Below are positions 1-5,030 of a stretch of DNA of 5,130 nucleotides, piece by piece. Positions within the stretch are counted from its first letter, which is position 1, and each line of letters begins with the position of its first letter. Where the stretch lies: contig DJGJ01000061.1 of assembly GCA_002432715.1 (NCBI GenBank), positions 1 through 5,130 on the forward strand. Reading direction: 5' to 3'. The stretch comes from Sphaerochaeta sp. UBA5849 (lineage in GTDB: Bacteria > Spirochaetota > Spirochaetia > Sphaerochaetales > Sphaerochaetaceae). A program made the position numbers and the translations under genes. The notes under the pieces were generated by a model, which did not search any database, was not told the origin of the DNA, and was given only the letters and a program-made list of their open reading frames with translations.

Positions 1-9
1 CTCAAAACA

Positions 10-61
10 CCTGAGTACTTACAAACGAGTATGTTTTGACGACCCCATGTAAGTCCTCAGG
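10..61. repeat. 14-bp inverted repeat (13 of 14 pairs) with 24-nt loop
   Basis: The left arm CCTGAGTACTTACA (10-23) is the reverse complement of the right arm TGTAAGTCCTCAGG (48-61) except at one position. A second perfect 8-bp inverted repeat, TCAAAACA (2-9) with TGTTTTGA (32-39), overlaps it, so the two stems exclude each other. Read leftward, the 14-bp stem is followed by TGTTTTGAG, which has a short T-run. It could therefore act as a weak terminator for the operon about 290 bp after its last stop codon. An end of a mobile element or a structured RNA would look similar. Confidence 0.5.
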
Positions 62-79
62 CAATAATTTAGGCAAACC

Positions 80-112
80 TACCCCAACCCAGAAAATTCT
101 GGCAACGGGGTG
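80..112. repeat. Two-part hairpin
   Basis: An outer stem ACCCC (81-85) with GGGGT (107-111), extended by a possible T-G wobble pair, encloses an inner stem CCAGA (89-93) with TCTGG (98-102) and a four-base loop. An internal loop of 3 and 4 bases separates the two stems. It is GC-rich within AT-rich surroundings. No T-run follows on either strand, so it does not look like a terminator. Confidence 0.4.
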
Positions 113-122
113 CACACAGCCA

Positions 123-153
123 ATCTTTTTCAGGACGAACCTACAAAAAAGAT
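123..153. repeat. 8-bp inverted repeat with inner AGG/CCT stem
   Basis: ATCTTTTT (123-130) pairs perfectly with AAAAAGAT (146-153). Inside it, AGG (132-134) pairs with CCT (140-142) around a five-base loop. The T-run lies on the 5' side of the stem on both strands, the reverse of an intrinsic terminator. The role is unknown. Confidence 0.35.
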
Positions 154-279
154 GGTAAGGAATGAGACAAATTGAATAACGACAAATCCCATCCCCCGGC
201 TAGATTGTAGACTATCATTGTAATCCGAACCTGTAAACTAGATTCAGAGAAATACTCGTATCAATTGACTTGATTTCTA

Positions 280-326
280 TACTATTTGGCATCAATTCAA
301 GTAATATATCAGACAATCAAATAGTA
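280..326. repeat. Perfect 9-bp inverted repeat just after the phosphorylase gene
   Basis: TACTATTTG (280-288) and CAAATAGTA (318-326) are perfect reverse complements separated by 29 bases. The repeat begins about 26 bases past the stop codon of the leftward gene, where a 3' end structure would be expected. The stem is AT-rich and no T-run follows it, so termination here would not be of the usual intrinsic kind. It could instead be an mRNA-stabilising hairpin or a protein-binding site. Confidence 0.35.
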
Positions 327-352
327 CCTACCAATTTCTCCAATAACCAACC

Positions 353-2497
353 TTATTCATAGGAAATCAAAATTGTTGCAAAGCCCTCCAACTCTGCAGA
401 AATCAATCCCTTCTCTGTATGAACACCAACACCCTGCCTCTCCCCGCCCCCATTGACCAAAACCAGTGTCTTTGCCTCAGGGAAGTAAGCACAGTCAACC
501 AAAGGGTTGTCTGTGTAATAGAAACTATCATGTATCGTATCCTGTTCAAGTATTGAACGCAACGAGAATGTATTTTCAGGACTATACCGATACTCACTAA
601 GGTAGATGCCCTTTCCCTTGCCAAAAGCACGCTGTGTTACTACTGCAAGATTGTCCTTGGCTTGAAGAACCTTCGTCTCTTTGTCGATCAGATAGACACC
701 TGTCTTGGAACGGATTCCCAAATTTAGCTTTGATCCTGCTTCCTGCTCGACCTTCCATACTCCATGGCAAAGTCGCCGACCATCATCAATATCGATTCCA
801 AGCACAGGAGCCATTCTCAGATTGTTTGCATATCCCTGCACGGCAGAGGGCTCATTCACGCCCACAAAAACACCACCGGCATGGACCCATTCGGTAAGCG
901 TCGTTACAATCTTGTCATCCTTCCAATGCTCTCCCCCGCTCCAACTGCTGCCGGCAAAGCCTGCATTGATGAGAACATCAATCTTCTCAAGATTCTTTTG
1001 GGTCACCTCATCGAAGCTCAGGAACTCGACCTCGTACGGAAGGCCTGCAAGGCTTTCCAGGATGTTGATCAAATCCAAATCAGGATGTTCATGGAAGTGC
1101 CCGCCACACGTCCATGTCCTCAGTTTGCCCCAGCTGGTCAGAATTCCTACTTTCAGATCTACCTTGTAGACAGACGACCTCGTATGCAGGTCCTTGATCA
1201 TCCTGAATTGCTTGGCAATATCAGCAATCGCATCCACAAAATCAGGAAAGCCTTCGACCAGGTGCAGAATTCCACCCAAACCGATACGGTCGATCGGAGC
1301 CCGCAGCAAAGCCCTTCTCACCTGCACCCAGTACTTTTGGGCATCGAGGGCGGGATTGCCTCCCTCCTTGAACGTTGGGGAACCCCCCAACCCTACCGGG
1401 AAGAGATAAGGATGAAGTCTCAATTCATGAGTCAGCTTACCAGGCACTGAGCTACAGAGCCTGGCTTCAAAGGCCGAGAACACGCACTTGATAATCCCAT
1501 CGAAACCAATGGTACCAAAGGCCTCCGACTGTGGTTCCATCCCCACCCAGCTGTCGTCATAAAATACATAGGCTTTCTTGCCGTAGCGGTGGACGATGTC
1601 CACCAGCTCCTTGGCAAACGAACAGACAAAGCGGTTGGTGAACCACAAGTAGTCCATCATCTTCTGTTTCCAAGCCAAATGATTGGGATTACGATACCCT
1701 TGGTTGATGAAGTCCTCGCTGGTAAGTCTATACCCATACTCTCTAGCAAACTGATCTAGGGCCAGTGGGCTGACGGTGAAATCATAGGAAGCCCAGTCGG
1801 TAAAGAGAAAGGGATTGCGCTCATCGCTGCCCCAGATCCAGACAAAGTTATAGAACAGGGAAGTGAAGCGAACCACATCTGTCTCTTCATGCTCTTCACA
1901 CCATGTAATCAACCATGTGCGCAGGTACTCCTGCACCTCGGGATAGCGGGGATCGAGTTGTTTCAGAGGCTCCTTCTCCCAGCTGTTGGTCACATGGTTG
2001 TACATGTTGATCTCTTCCCAGATTCGGAAAGCAAGGAAGTTTACACTGTAGTGGTGCCATTGAGCAGTGCCTTGGATGGTGACACTATCACTCTCTGCAT
2101 CGTAGGACCAATTGATGCGGGGAACCACAGTATCGGAGGTCCTGTCATAGACCTGCCAGTAGGACGTTGAGTTCTTGTTCACGGCAAACTGCTTGGAAAA
2201 GTATCCAGACAGAAGATCAATGGAAACAGCAGAAGAGGTGGCAAGCACACGCTCACTCTCTAAAAAGACTTGTTGCTGGTACTCTGGATGTTCTTGAATG
2301 AAAGCATTGTGATCACGAATGATGCAGATGGTGGAATACACATCCATTCCTGCAGAAAGCAGCTGTTCGGAGAGCTTGGTTCCATCACAATCACGGATGA
2401 CATCCGAGCCCCACTTCTTTGCCAACTGCAAGGTCAGTTCTTCATACCCTGCCTCCCCAGGCATGGTGAAAGAGCCATAATCATACAAATCAGACAT
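353..2497 (-). CDS. gnpA: GH112 1,3-beta-galactosyl-N-acetylhexosamine phosphorylase
   Basis: This predicted cytoplasmic enzyme (no signal peptide) phosphorolyses beta-galactosides such as lacto-N-biose or galacto-N-biose to alpha-galactose 1-phosphate and the free acceptor sugar. The 714-residue protein aligns along its length with the Bifidobacterium longum enzyme (751 residues) as I remember it. The parts are a TIM-barrel catalytic domain (about 1-440), a Rossmann-like amidotransferase-type domain (about 446-650) and a small C-terminal beta domain. Recognisable pieces are IRDCDGT (34-40), MYNH (165-168), the general acid Asp315 in YDDSW, Glu321, Arg210, Arg360, PYLFP (363-367) and GGVFVGVNEPS (541-551). 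The residue matching Pro161 of the B. longum acceptor site is Glu162, and a stretch of roughly 37 residues is missing near 560-605. The acceptor (GlcNAc, GalNAc or rhamnose) is therefore not settled. The start at 2497 matches the family N-terminus. An in-frame TTG at 2554 would add 19 residues with no family match. No galactose-pathway genes adjoin it here. The family lnpA name could also be used. Confidence 0.92.
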   Translation of the reverse strand: MSDLYDYGSFTMPGEAGYEELTLQLAKKWGSDVIRDCDGTKLSEQLLSAGMDVYSTICIIRDHNAFIQEHPEYQQQVFLESERVLATSSAVSIDLLSGYFSKQFAVNKNSTSYWQVYDRTSDTVVPRINWSYDAESDSVTIQGTAQWHHYSVNFLAFRIWEEINMYNHVTNSWEKEPLKQLDPRYPEVQEYLRTWLITWCEEHEETDVVRFTSLFYNFVWIWGSDERNPFLFTDWASYDFTVSPLALDQFAREYGYRLTSEDFINQGYRNPNHLAWKQKMMDYLWFTNRFVCSFAKELVDIVHRYGKKAYVFYDDSWVGMEPQSEAFGTIGFDGIIKCVFSAFEARLCSSVPGKLTHELRLHPYLFPVGLGGSPTFKEGGNPALDAQKYWVQVRRALLRAPIDRIGLGGILHLVEGFPDFVDAIADIAKQFRMIKDLHTRSSVYKVDLKVGILTSWGKLRTWTCGGHFHEHPDLDLINILESLAGLPYEVEFLSFDEVTQKNLEKIDVLINAGFAGSSWSGGEHWKDDKIVTTLTEWVHAGGVFVGVNEPSAVQGYANNLRMAPVLGIDIDDGRRLCHGVWKVEQEAGSKLNLGIRSKTGVYLIDKETKVLQAKDNLAVVTQRAFGKGKGIYLSEYRYSPENTFSLRSILEQDTIHDSFYYTDNPLVDCAYFPEAKTLVLVNGGGERQGVGVHTEKGLISAELEGFATILISYE

Positions 2498-2508
2498 GCT
2501 GCACAAAA

Positions 2509-2513
2509 CCTCT
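2509..2513 (-). promoter_or_regulatory. Shine-Dalgarno site of the GH112 gene
   Basis: AGAGG on the minus strand lies 11 bases before the ATG at 2497. The spacing is a little long, but this is the best ribosome site near the family-consistent start, and it argues against the TTG at 2554. Confidence 0.5.
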
Positions 2514-2520
2514 GAATAGA

Positions 2521-2540
2521 CGGTATCACGAGAATACCCG
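2521..2540. repeat. Small bulged hairpin in the ribF-GH112 gap
   Basis: CGGTAT (2521-2526) and ATACCCG (2534-2540) can pair with one bulged base around a 7-nt loop, within the 61-bp gap between the riboflavin kinase and phosphorylase genes and just before the ribosome site. It might be an RNA processing or regulatory site, or chance. No convincing promoter was found in this gap, so the phosphorylase gene is probably read through from upstream. Confidence 0.25.
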
Positions 2541-2558
2541 GACGTCCAGCACAAGCAC

Positions 2559-3251
2559 TTACAACAGGTTTTTCTCCATCACATACATCACATCCTCATC
2601 CACCTTCTTTCGTACAGCCTCGAGGTTCTCGAACTTGGTGATGGGACGGATATACATCTTCAGCTCCAGACTGATGTGCTGGCCGTAGAGTTCTCGATTG
2701 AAATGGAGCAGAAAGGTTTCGATGGTGACAGTCGGAAGGTTGTCCACCGTAGGCCTTGGCCCGATGCTCGTCACACCCAGATAGCGAACACCATCGACGA
2801 TGGTAATCGTCCCATACACCCCGTGGGCGGGAAGCAGTTTCTCATCGGCTGTCTTGAGGTTGACCGTGGGCATGCCCACCGTCCTTCCAAGCTGCCTGCC
2901 ATACACCACCTCTCCTCTGAGGGTGTACGGATAGCCCAGCATAGCCTCAGCATCCTCTATCTCACCTGCAAGCAGTGCTGCCTGGATGCGTTCTGTGGTA
3001 ATGGGTAAGTCTTTGTACCGTATGGTATCTATCGAAAGAATATCGGATGAGCAAATTTTGGGAAGTTGCTCAACCAGCTCAATCTGAGCTGCTGAACCAC
3101 TAAAAGTTCGGATCAGAGCCAGTTTCTCGTCGACAGTAGTCAACACGTGCTCTGTTCGTGGTGGAAGGACATACACGATATCGGGTTTTTGGGAGAGCAG
3201 TGCCTGATGACCTGTATGCACCCCGTCAAACACTCCACAGGCGATTCTCAT
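2559..3251 (-). CDS. ribF: RibF-like riboflavin kinase with reduced FAD synthetase domain
   Basis: This cytoplasmic enzyme should phosphorylate riboflavin to FMN with ATP. The protein is 230 residues, against about 300-315 for ordinary bifunctional RibF. The C-terminal riboflavin kinase domain (about 105-230) looks complete: GRTVGMPTVNL (122-132, family G-FPTANL), GVYGT (144-148), IGPRPT (163-168), the likely catalytic Glu179 in ETFLLHFN, LYG (188-190) and KFENL (206-210). The N-terminal nucleotidyltransferase domain keeps GVFDGVHTGH (6-15) and a variant of the ISSTRIR motif, ITTERIQ (84-90). It lacks the FDPHP motif and the middle section with the G-DFRFG loop, so FAD synthesis by this protein is doubtful. 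The start at 3251 gives the family N-terminus; the open frame runs further upstream, but only as an out-of-frame overlap with the permease gene. It overlaps the permease stop codon by ATGA, which implies coupled translation. Confidence 0.9.
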   Translation of the reverse strand: MRIACGVFDGVHTGHQALLSQKPDIVYVLPPRTEHVLTTVDEKLALIRTFSGSAAQIELVEQLPKICSSDILSIDTIRYKDLPITTERIQAALLAGEIEDAEAMLGYPYTLRGEVVYGRQLGRTVGMPTVNLKTADEKLLPAHGVYGTITIVDGVRYLGVTSIGPRPTVDNLPTVTIETFLLHFNRELYGQHISLELKMYIRPITKFENLEAVRKKVDEDVMYVMEKNLL

Positions 3252-4582
3252 AGGCTCTGCCTCCGACCTCGATAGAGCACCATACCAAGCAGGTAGTAGG
3301 CAGCAGTGGCCGCCCACAGCTGCCAACCTCCCTGTACAATGCTGGGTATATAACTTGCAACCAGGATAACCAAGGTAAGAACCGGAAGCACCCTGCCCCC
3401 CGGAGCTCTGAAATGGCCGGCTTCGAGCTTGGGGTACTTCTTGCGCAAAGCAAGCACTGTCACACAGACGATGGCAACCACAATAACATTGCACAGTGCC
3501 CCAAGGTTGATCAGGATATTGGTCAACTGAGGGAAGGTTGCAAATAAGCCGGTTATTAGAACAACCACCAGCGTCGCAGTGAGAGGAGCCCCCGATCTCT
3601 TGCCTGTCTTGGCAAGGAACTGAGGCAACACGCCATTTTCTGCACAGGAAAGCAGGGTATGAGCGGCAAGGGCCATGGTGACGATCATGGTGGTGACCAA
3701 GGCCAGGACTGCAGAGATGGAGATCAAGGGAGTCAGGAAGGAAAGATTCGGCAAGAAGGAAGCGGCAGCATAGAGAGGAATATAGCGCAGTCCCTCATTG
3801 GCCTCAAGGAACCCTGCGGAAACCAAACCAAGCGTAGCCATCAATACCGCAAGATAGAAAACCAATACTACGGCCATGGCGATTGCCATCGCCTTGGGCA
3901 CTGTTTTGTTCGGGTTCTCCACCTCTCCTACCAAGAAGGAAAGTGCAACGATGGCCCCATAGGCAACCATTGCCAAAGGCAGAGCATCGAGAAAACCGGT
4001 AGCCCCTCCACTGCCTTGGGTAAAGAAAGGCAACAGTAAGGAAGCATCCCAGCTGCCGCTGGTAAACACTGCAATGGCAAACAGCACCAGCGTTCCACTC
4101 AGGAAAAGAGTCAGAATTGTGGTAGCCCGACCGGTAATTCTGAATCGAGCGATATTCAAAGCCCCACACAGTAGTACGGCAACTATGCCAAGAGGCACCT
4201 GCAGAGACCCGAGGGCCGGAAACGCTACCCCCAGATAAATGCCAATATAGATGGCTGAAAAGGCAGCCCCGGCAATGCAGCCGAAGAGGTAGGCCCATGC
4301 TGAGATCCAACCCCAGAGCCTGCCCTGCTCCCGTGTCTTTCCCAAGAGCTGTGCCGGAAAGTTGAAAATCCCGCCGCTTTGCGGATAGCGCGAAGCAAGC
4401 TCTGCTGTTTGCAGTCCATAGGCAAGCAGGATGAGACCACCAAGCATCCATGAAAGCAGCGAGGCAGGACCGGCCTGCAGGATGGTGATGCCGGACAGTG
4501 AGAAAATGGCCGATCCGATCATTCCCCCTACAAGAAGGTGCACACTGTCAAAGAGTCCAAGCTTGCTGTTTTTGCTACCCAT
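3248..4582 (-). CDS. APC-superfamily amino-acid/amine permease, 12 helices
   Basis: This inner-membrane secondary transporter most likely carries amino acids or related amines by cation symport or antiport; the substrate cannot be read from the sequence. The 444 residues form 12 hydrophobic segments (about 13-35, 41-62, 93-118, 128-147, 153-174, 197-218, 230-254, 283-311, 332-350, 354-378, 398-416, 420-437). Family marks are GGMIGSAIF (19-27), the unwound helix-1 substrate loop that is usually GSGIF, YPQSGGIF (66-73), EVENPNKTVPKA (220-231) and FRAPGG (391-396). The length is normal for the family. The start at 4582 is chosen because AAGGAG lies 5 bases upstream. Alternatives are the ATG at 4585 (only 2 bases from that site) and 4609 (no ribosome site). 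Its stop overlaps the ribF start. A TATACT -10-like hexamer at 4683-4678 on the minus strand could serve as its promoter, but no good -35 was found. Confidence 0.9.
   Translation of the reverse strand: MGSKNSKLGLFDSVHLLVGGMIGSAIFSLSGITILQAGPASLLSWMLGGLILLAYGLQTAELASRYPQSGGIFNFPAQLLGKTREQGRLWGWISAWAYLFGCIAGAAFSAIYIGIYLGVAFPALGSLQVPLGIVAVLLCGALNIARFRITGRATTILTLFLSGTLVLFAIAVFTSGSWDASLLLPFFTQGSGGATGFLDALPLAMVAYGAIVALSFLVGEVENPNKTVPKAMAIAMAVVLVFYLAVLMATLGLVSAGFLEANEGLRYIPLYAAASFLPNLSFLTPLISISAVLALVTTMIVTMALAAHTLLSCAENGVLPQFLAKTGKRSGAPLTATLVVVLITGLFATFPQLTNILINLGALCNVIVVAIVCVTVLALRKKYPKLEAGHFRAPGGRVLPVLTLVILVASYIPSIVQGGWQLWAATAAYYLLGMVLYRGRRQSL
3260..3264 (-). promoter_or_regulatory. Shine-Dalgarno site of ribF
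   Basis: GGAGG on the minus strand lies 8 bases before the ATG at 3251, inside the end of the permease gene. It is a strong, well-spaced site and settles the short form of the RibF-like protein. Confidence 0.8.
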
Positions 4583-4587
4583 CATCA

Positions 4588-4593
4588 CTCCTT
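4588..4593 (-). promoter_or_regulatory. Shine-Dalgarno site of the permease gene
   Basis: AAGGAG on the minus strand lies 5 bases before the ATG at 4582 and 2 bases before the ATG at 4585. It favours 4582 as the start and makes the more distant ATG at 4609 unlikely, since the site would then lie inside the gene. Confidence 0.7.
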
Positions 4594-4709
4594 CGCCTAA
4601 GGGTATCATAGCGAGGGGAAGGAGTGGTGTTCAAGAAACAGGGAAACCGTTTAGGACCAACAAACACAGATATGCATAGTATACGGCATAGAGAATGAGC
4701 CTGCTTTTG

Positions 4710-4723
4710 CACCCTAAAGGGTA
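4710..4723. promoter_or_regulatory. Predicted hip operator O1
   Basis: CACCCTAAAGGGTA fits the palindrome YACCY-N4-GGGTR shared with two downstream copies. It is the copy farthest from hipB and closest to the divergent permease gene. It begins exactly 41 bp before the next copy. A TATAGT -10-like hexamer follows at 4732-4737. Confidence 0.6.
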
Positions 4724-4750
4724 TGAAACGGTATAGTACTACTGTAATCA

Positions 4751-4764
4751 TACCTGTTCGGGTG
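4751..4764. promoter_or_regulatory. Predicted hip operator O2
   Basis: TACCTGTTCGGGTG differs from the downstream copy at 2 of 14 positions, including an identical central GTTC. It is the middle of three copies with 41-bp period. Each arm has one departure from perfect symmetry, which suggests weaker binding than O3. Confidence 0.65.
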
Positions 4765-4782
4765 TAATATCACTACATTTTC

Positions 4783-4811
4783 TTGTATTATTACCCGTTC
4801 GGGTATAAAAT
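4783..4811 (+). promoter_or_regulatory. Predicted hipBA promoter
   Basis: TTGTAT (4783-4788) and TAAAAT (4806-4811) are spaced by 17 bases and would start transcription at about 4817-4819, on or next to the A of the hipB ATG. A TATAAA register two bases earlier (4804-4809) is equally possible. The -35 match is poor (TTG only) and the -10 match is better. Confidence 0.45.
4792..4805. promoter_or_regulatory. Predicted hip operator O3, overlapping the -10 element
   Basis: TACCCGTTCGGGTA is an inverted repeat of TACCCG and CGGGTA around two bases. It ends 12 bases before the hipB start codon and shares its last bases with the TATAAAAT -10 stretch, so a bound repressor would block RNA polymerase directly. 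HipB proteins are known to repress their own operons through repeated palindromes (TATCC-N8-GGATA in E. coli). The assignment of HipB as the binder here is inferred from position. Confidence 0.7.
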
Positions 4812-4817
4812 AGACCT

Positions 4818-5030
4818 ATGAATACAATTGCACGTTTTATCAAGGAACAAAGAAAACGGAATGGGCTTACCCAGGAAGAATTTGCTCTTCGCTCGGGACT
4901 CGGCCTGCGATTTGTGCGTGAACTGGAACAAGGGAAACCTACCGTCAGGCTGGATAAAGTGAATCAAGCTTTGGCTATGTTTGGATGCCAGGCAGTACCG
5001 GGCCCTATTGAGCAGAAGGAAGAACCCTGA
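4818..5030 (+). CDS. hipB: HipB-type antitoxin, XRE-family repressor
   Basis: This DNA-binding antitoxin is expected to neutralise the HipA-type kinase encoded next to it and to repress the shared promoter. The 70-residue protein is one Xre/Cro-type helix-turn-helix: helix 1 at about 3-15, helix 2 at 18-25 (TQEEFALR) and recognition helix at 29-37 (GLRFVRELE). The signature GKPTVRLDKV (39-48) follows; it is typical of the y4mF/HipB-like family that travels with hipA genes. A short charged tail (63-70) may contact the toxin. It is somewhat shorter than E. coli HipB (88 residues). No Shine-Dalgarno site precedes the ATG, and the predicted -10 element ends 6-8 bases before it, so the message may be leaderless. 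Three palindromic operators lie upstream. The stop overlaps the start of the next gene by TGATG. Confidence 0.88.
   Translation: MNTIARFIKEQRKRNGLTQEEFALRSGLGLRFVRELEQGKPTVRLDKVNQALAMFGCQAVPGPIEQKEEP
5016..5020 (+). promoter_or_regulatory. Shine-Dalgarno site of the hipA-like gene
   Basis: AAGGA lies 9 bases before the ATG at 5030, within the last codons of hipB. It supports that start and contrasts with the absence of such a site before hipB. Confidence 0.6.

Larger units (their letters stand above)
1..352. other. Non-coding, AT-rich region with several inverted repeats
   Basis: No gene can be supported in this stretch, which lies downstream of the leftward phosphorylase gene and reaches the window edge. 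It is visibly richer in A and T than the genes beside it. It contains four inverted repeats listed separately (10-61, 80-112, 123-153, 280-326). It also has a direct repeat CTAGATT at 200-206 and 238-244, and short partly open frames without good starts. It may be the 3' untranslated region of the operon plus the end of whatever lies to the left, a worn-down mobile element, or a structured RNA. No tRNA, riboswitch or other known RNA was recognised in it, and no classical terminator with a GC-rich stem and long T-run was found. Confidence 0.6.

Noticed and set aside
1..39. Tail of a rightward gene ending in TGA at 37-39
   Set aside because: Thirteen codons are too few to judge, another frame is equally open to 52, and the bases are part of the inverted repeats.
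123..153. Bidirectional terminator
   Set aside because: On both strands the T-run is in the 5' arm of the stem, not after it, and the stem is AT-rich.
2..199. Minus-strand open frame of about 65 codons ending at 2
   Set aside because: It has no start codon with a ribosome site near its beginning, matches no family I recognise and runs through the inverted repeats; at most a relic.
764..1450. Long open frame on the plus strand (228 codons)
   Set aside because: It is antisense to the well-supported phosphorylase gene, has no recognisable domain and no convincing ribosome site.
2498..2554. Longer phosphorylase start from TTG at 2554
   Set aside because: The 19 extra residues match nothing at the N-terminus of the family, the TTG has no good ribosome site, and the ATG at 2497 aligns with known starts.
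3252..3494. Upstream extension of the RibF frame
   Set aside because: It lies wholly within the permease gene in another frame, its residues are unlike any RibF, and GGAGG sits correctly before the ATG at 3251.
4583..4609. Permease start at 4609
   Set aside because: No ribosome site precedes it, whereas AAGGAG is well placed for the ATG at 4582.
4671..4684. Palindromes TATGCATA and GTATAC as an operator
   Set aside because: Short AT-rich palindromes like these are common by chance and no second copy was found.
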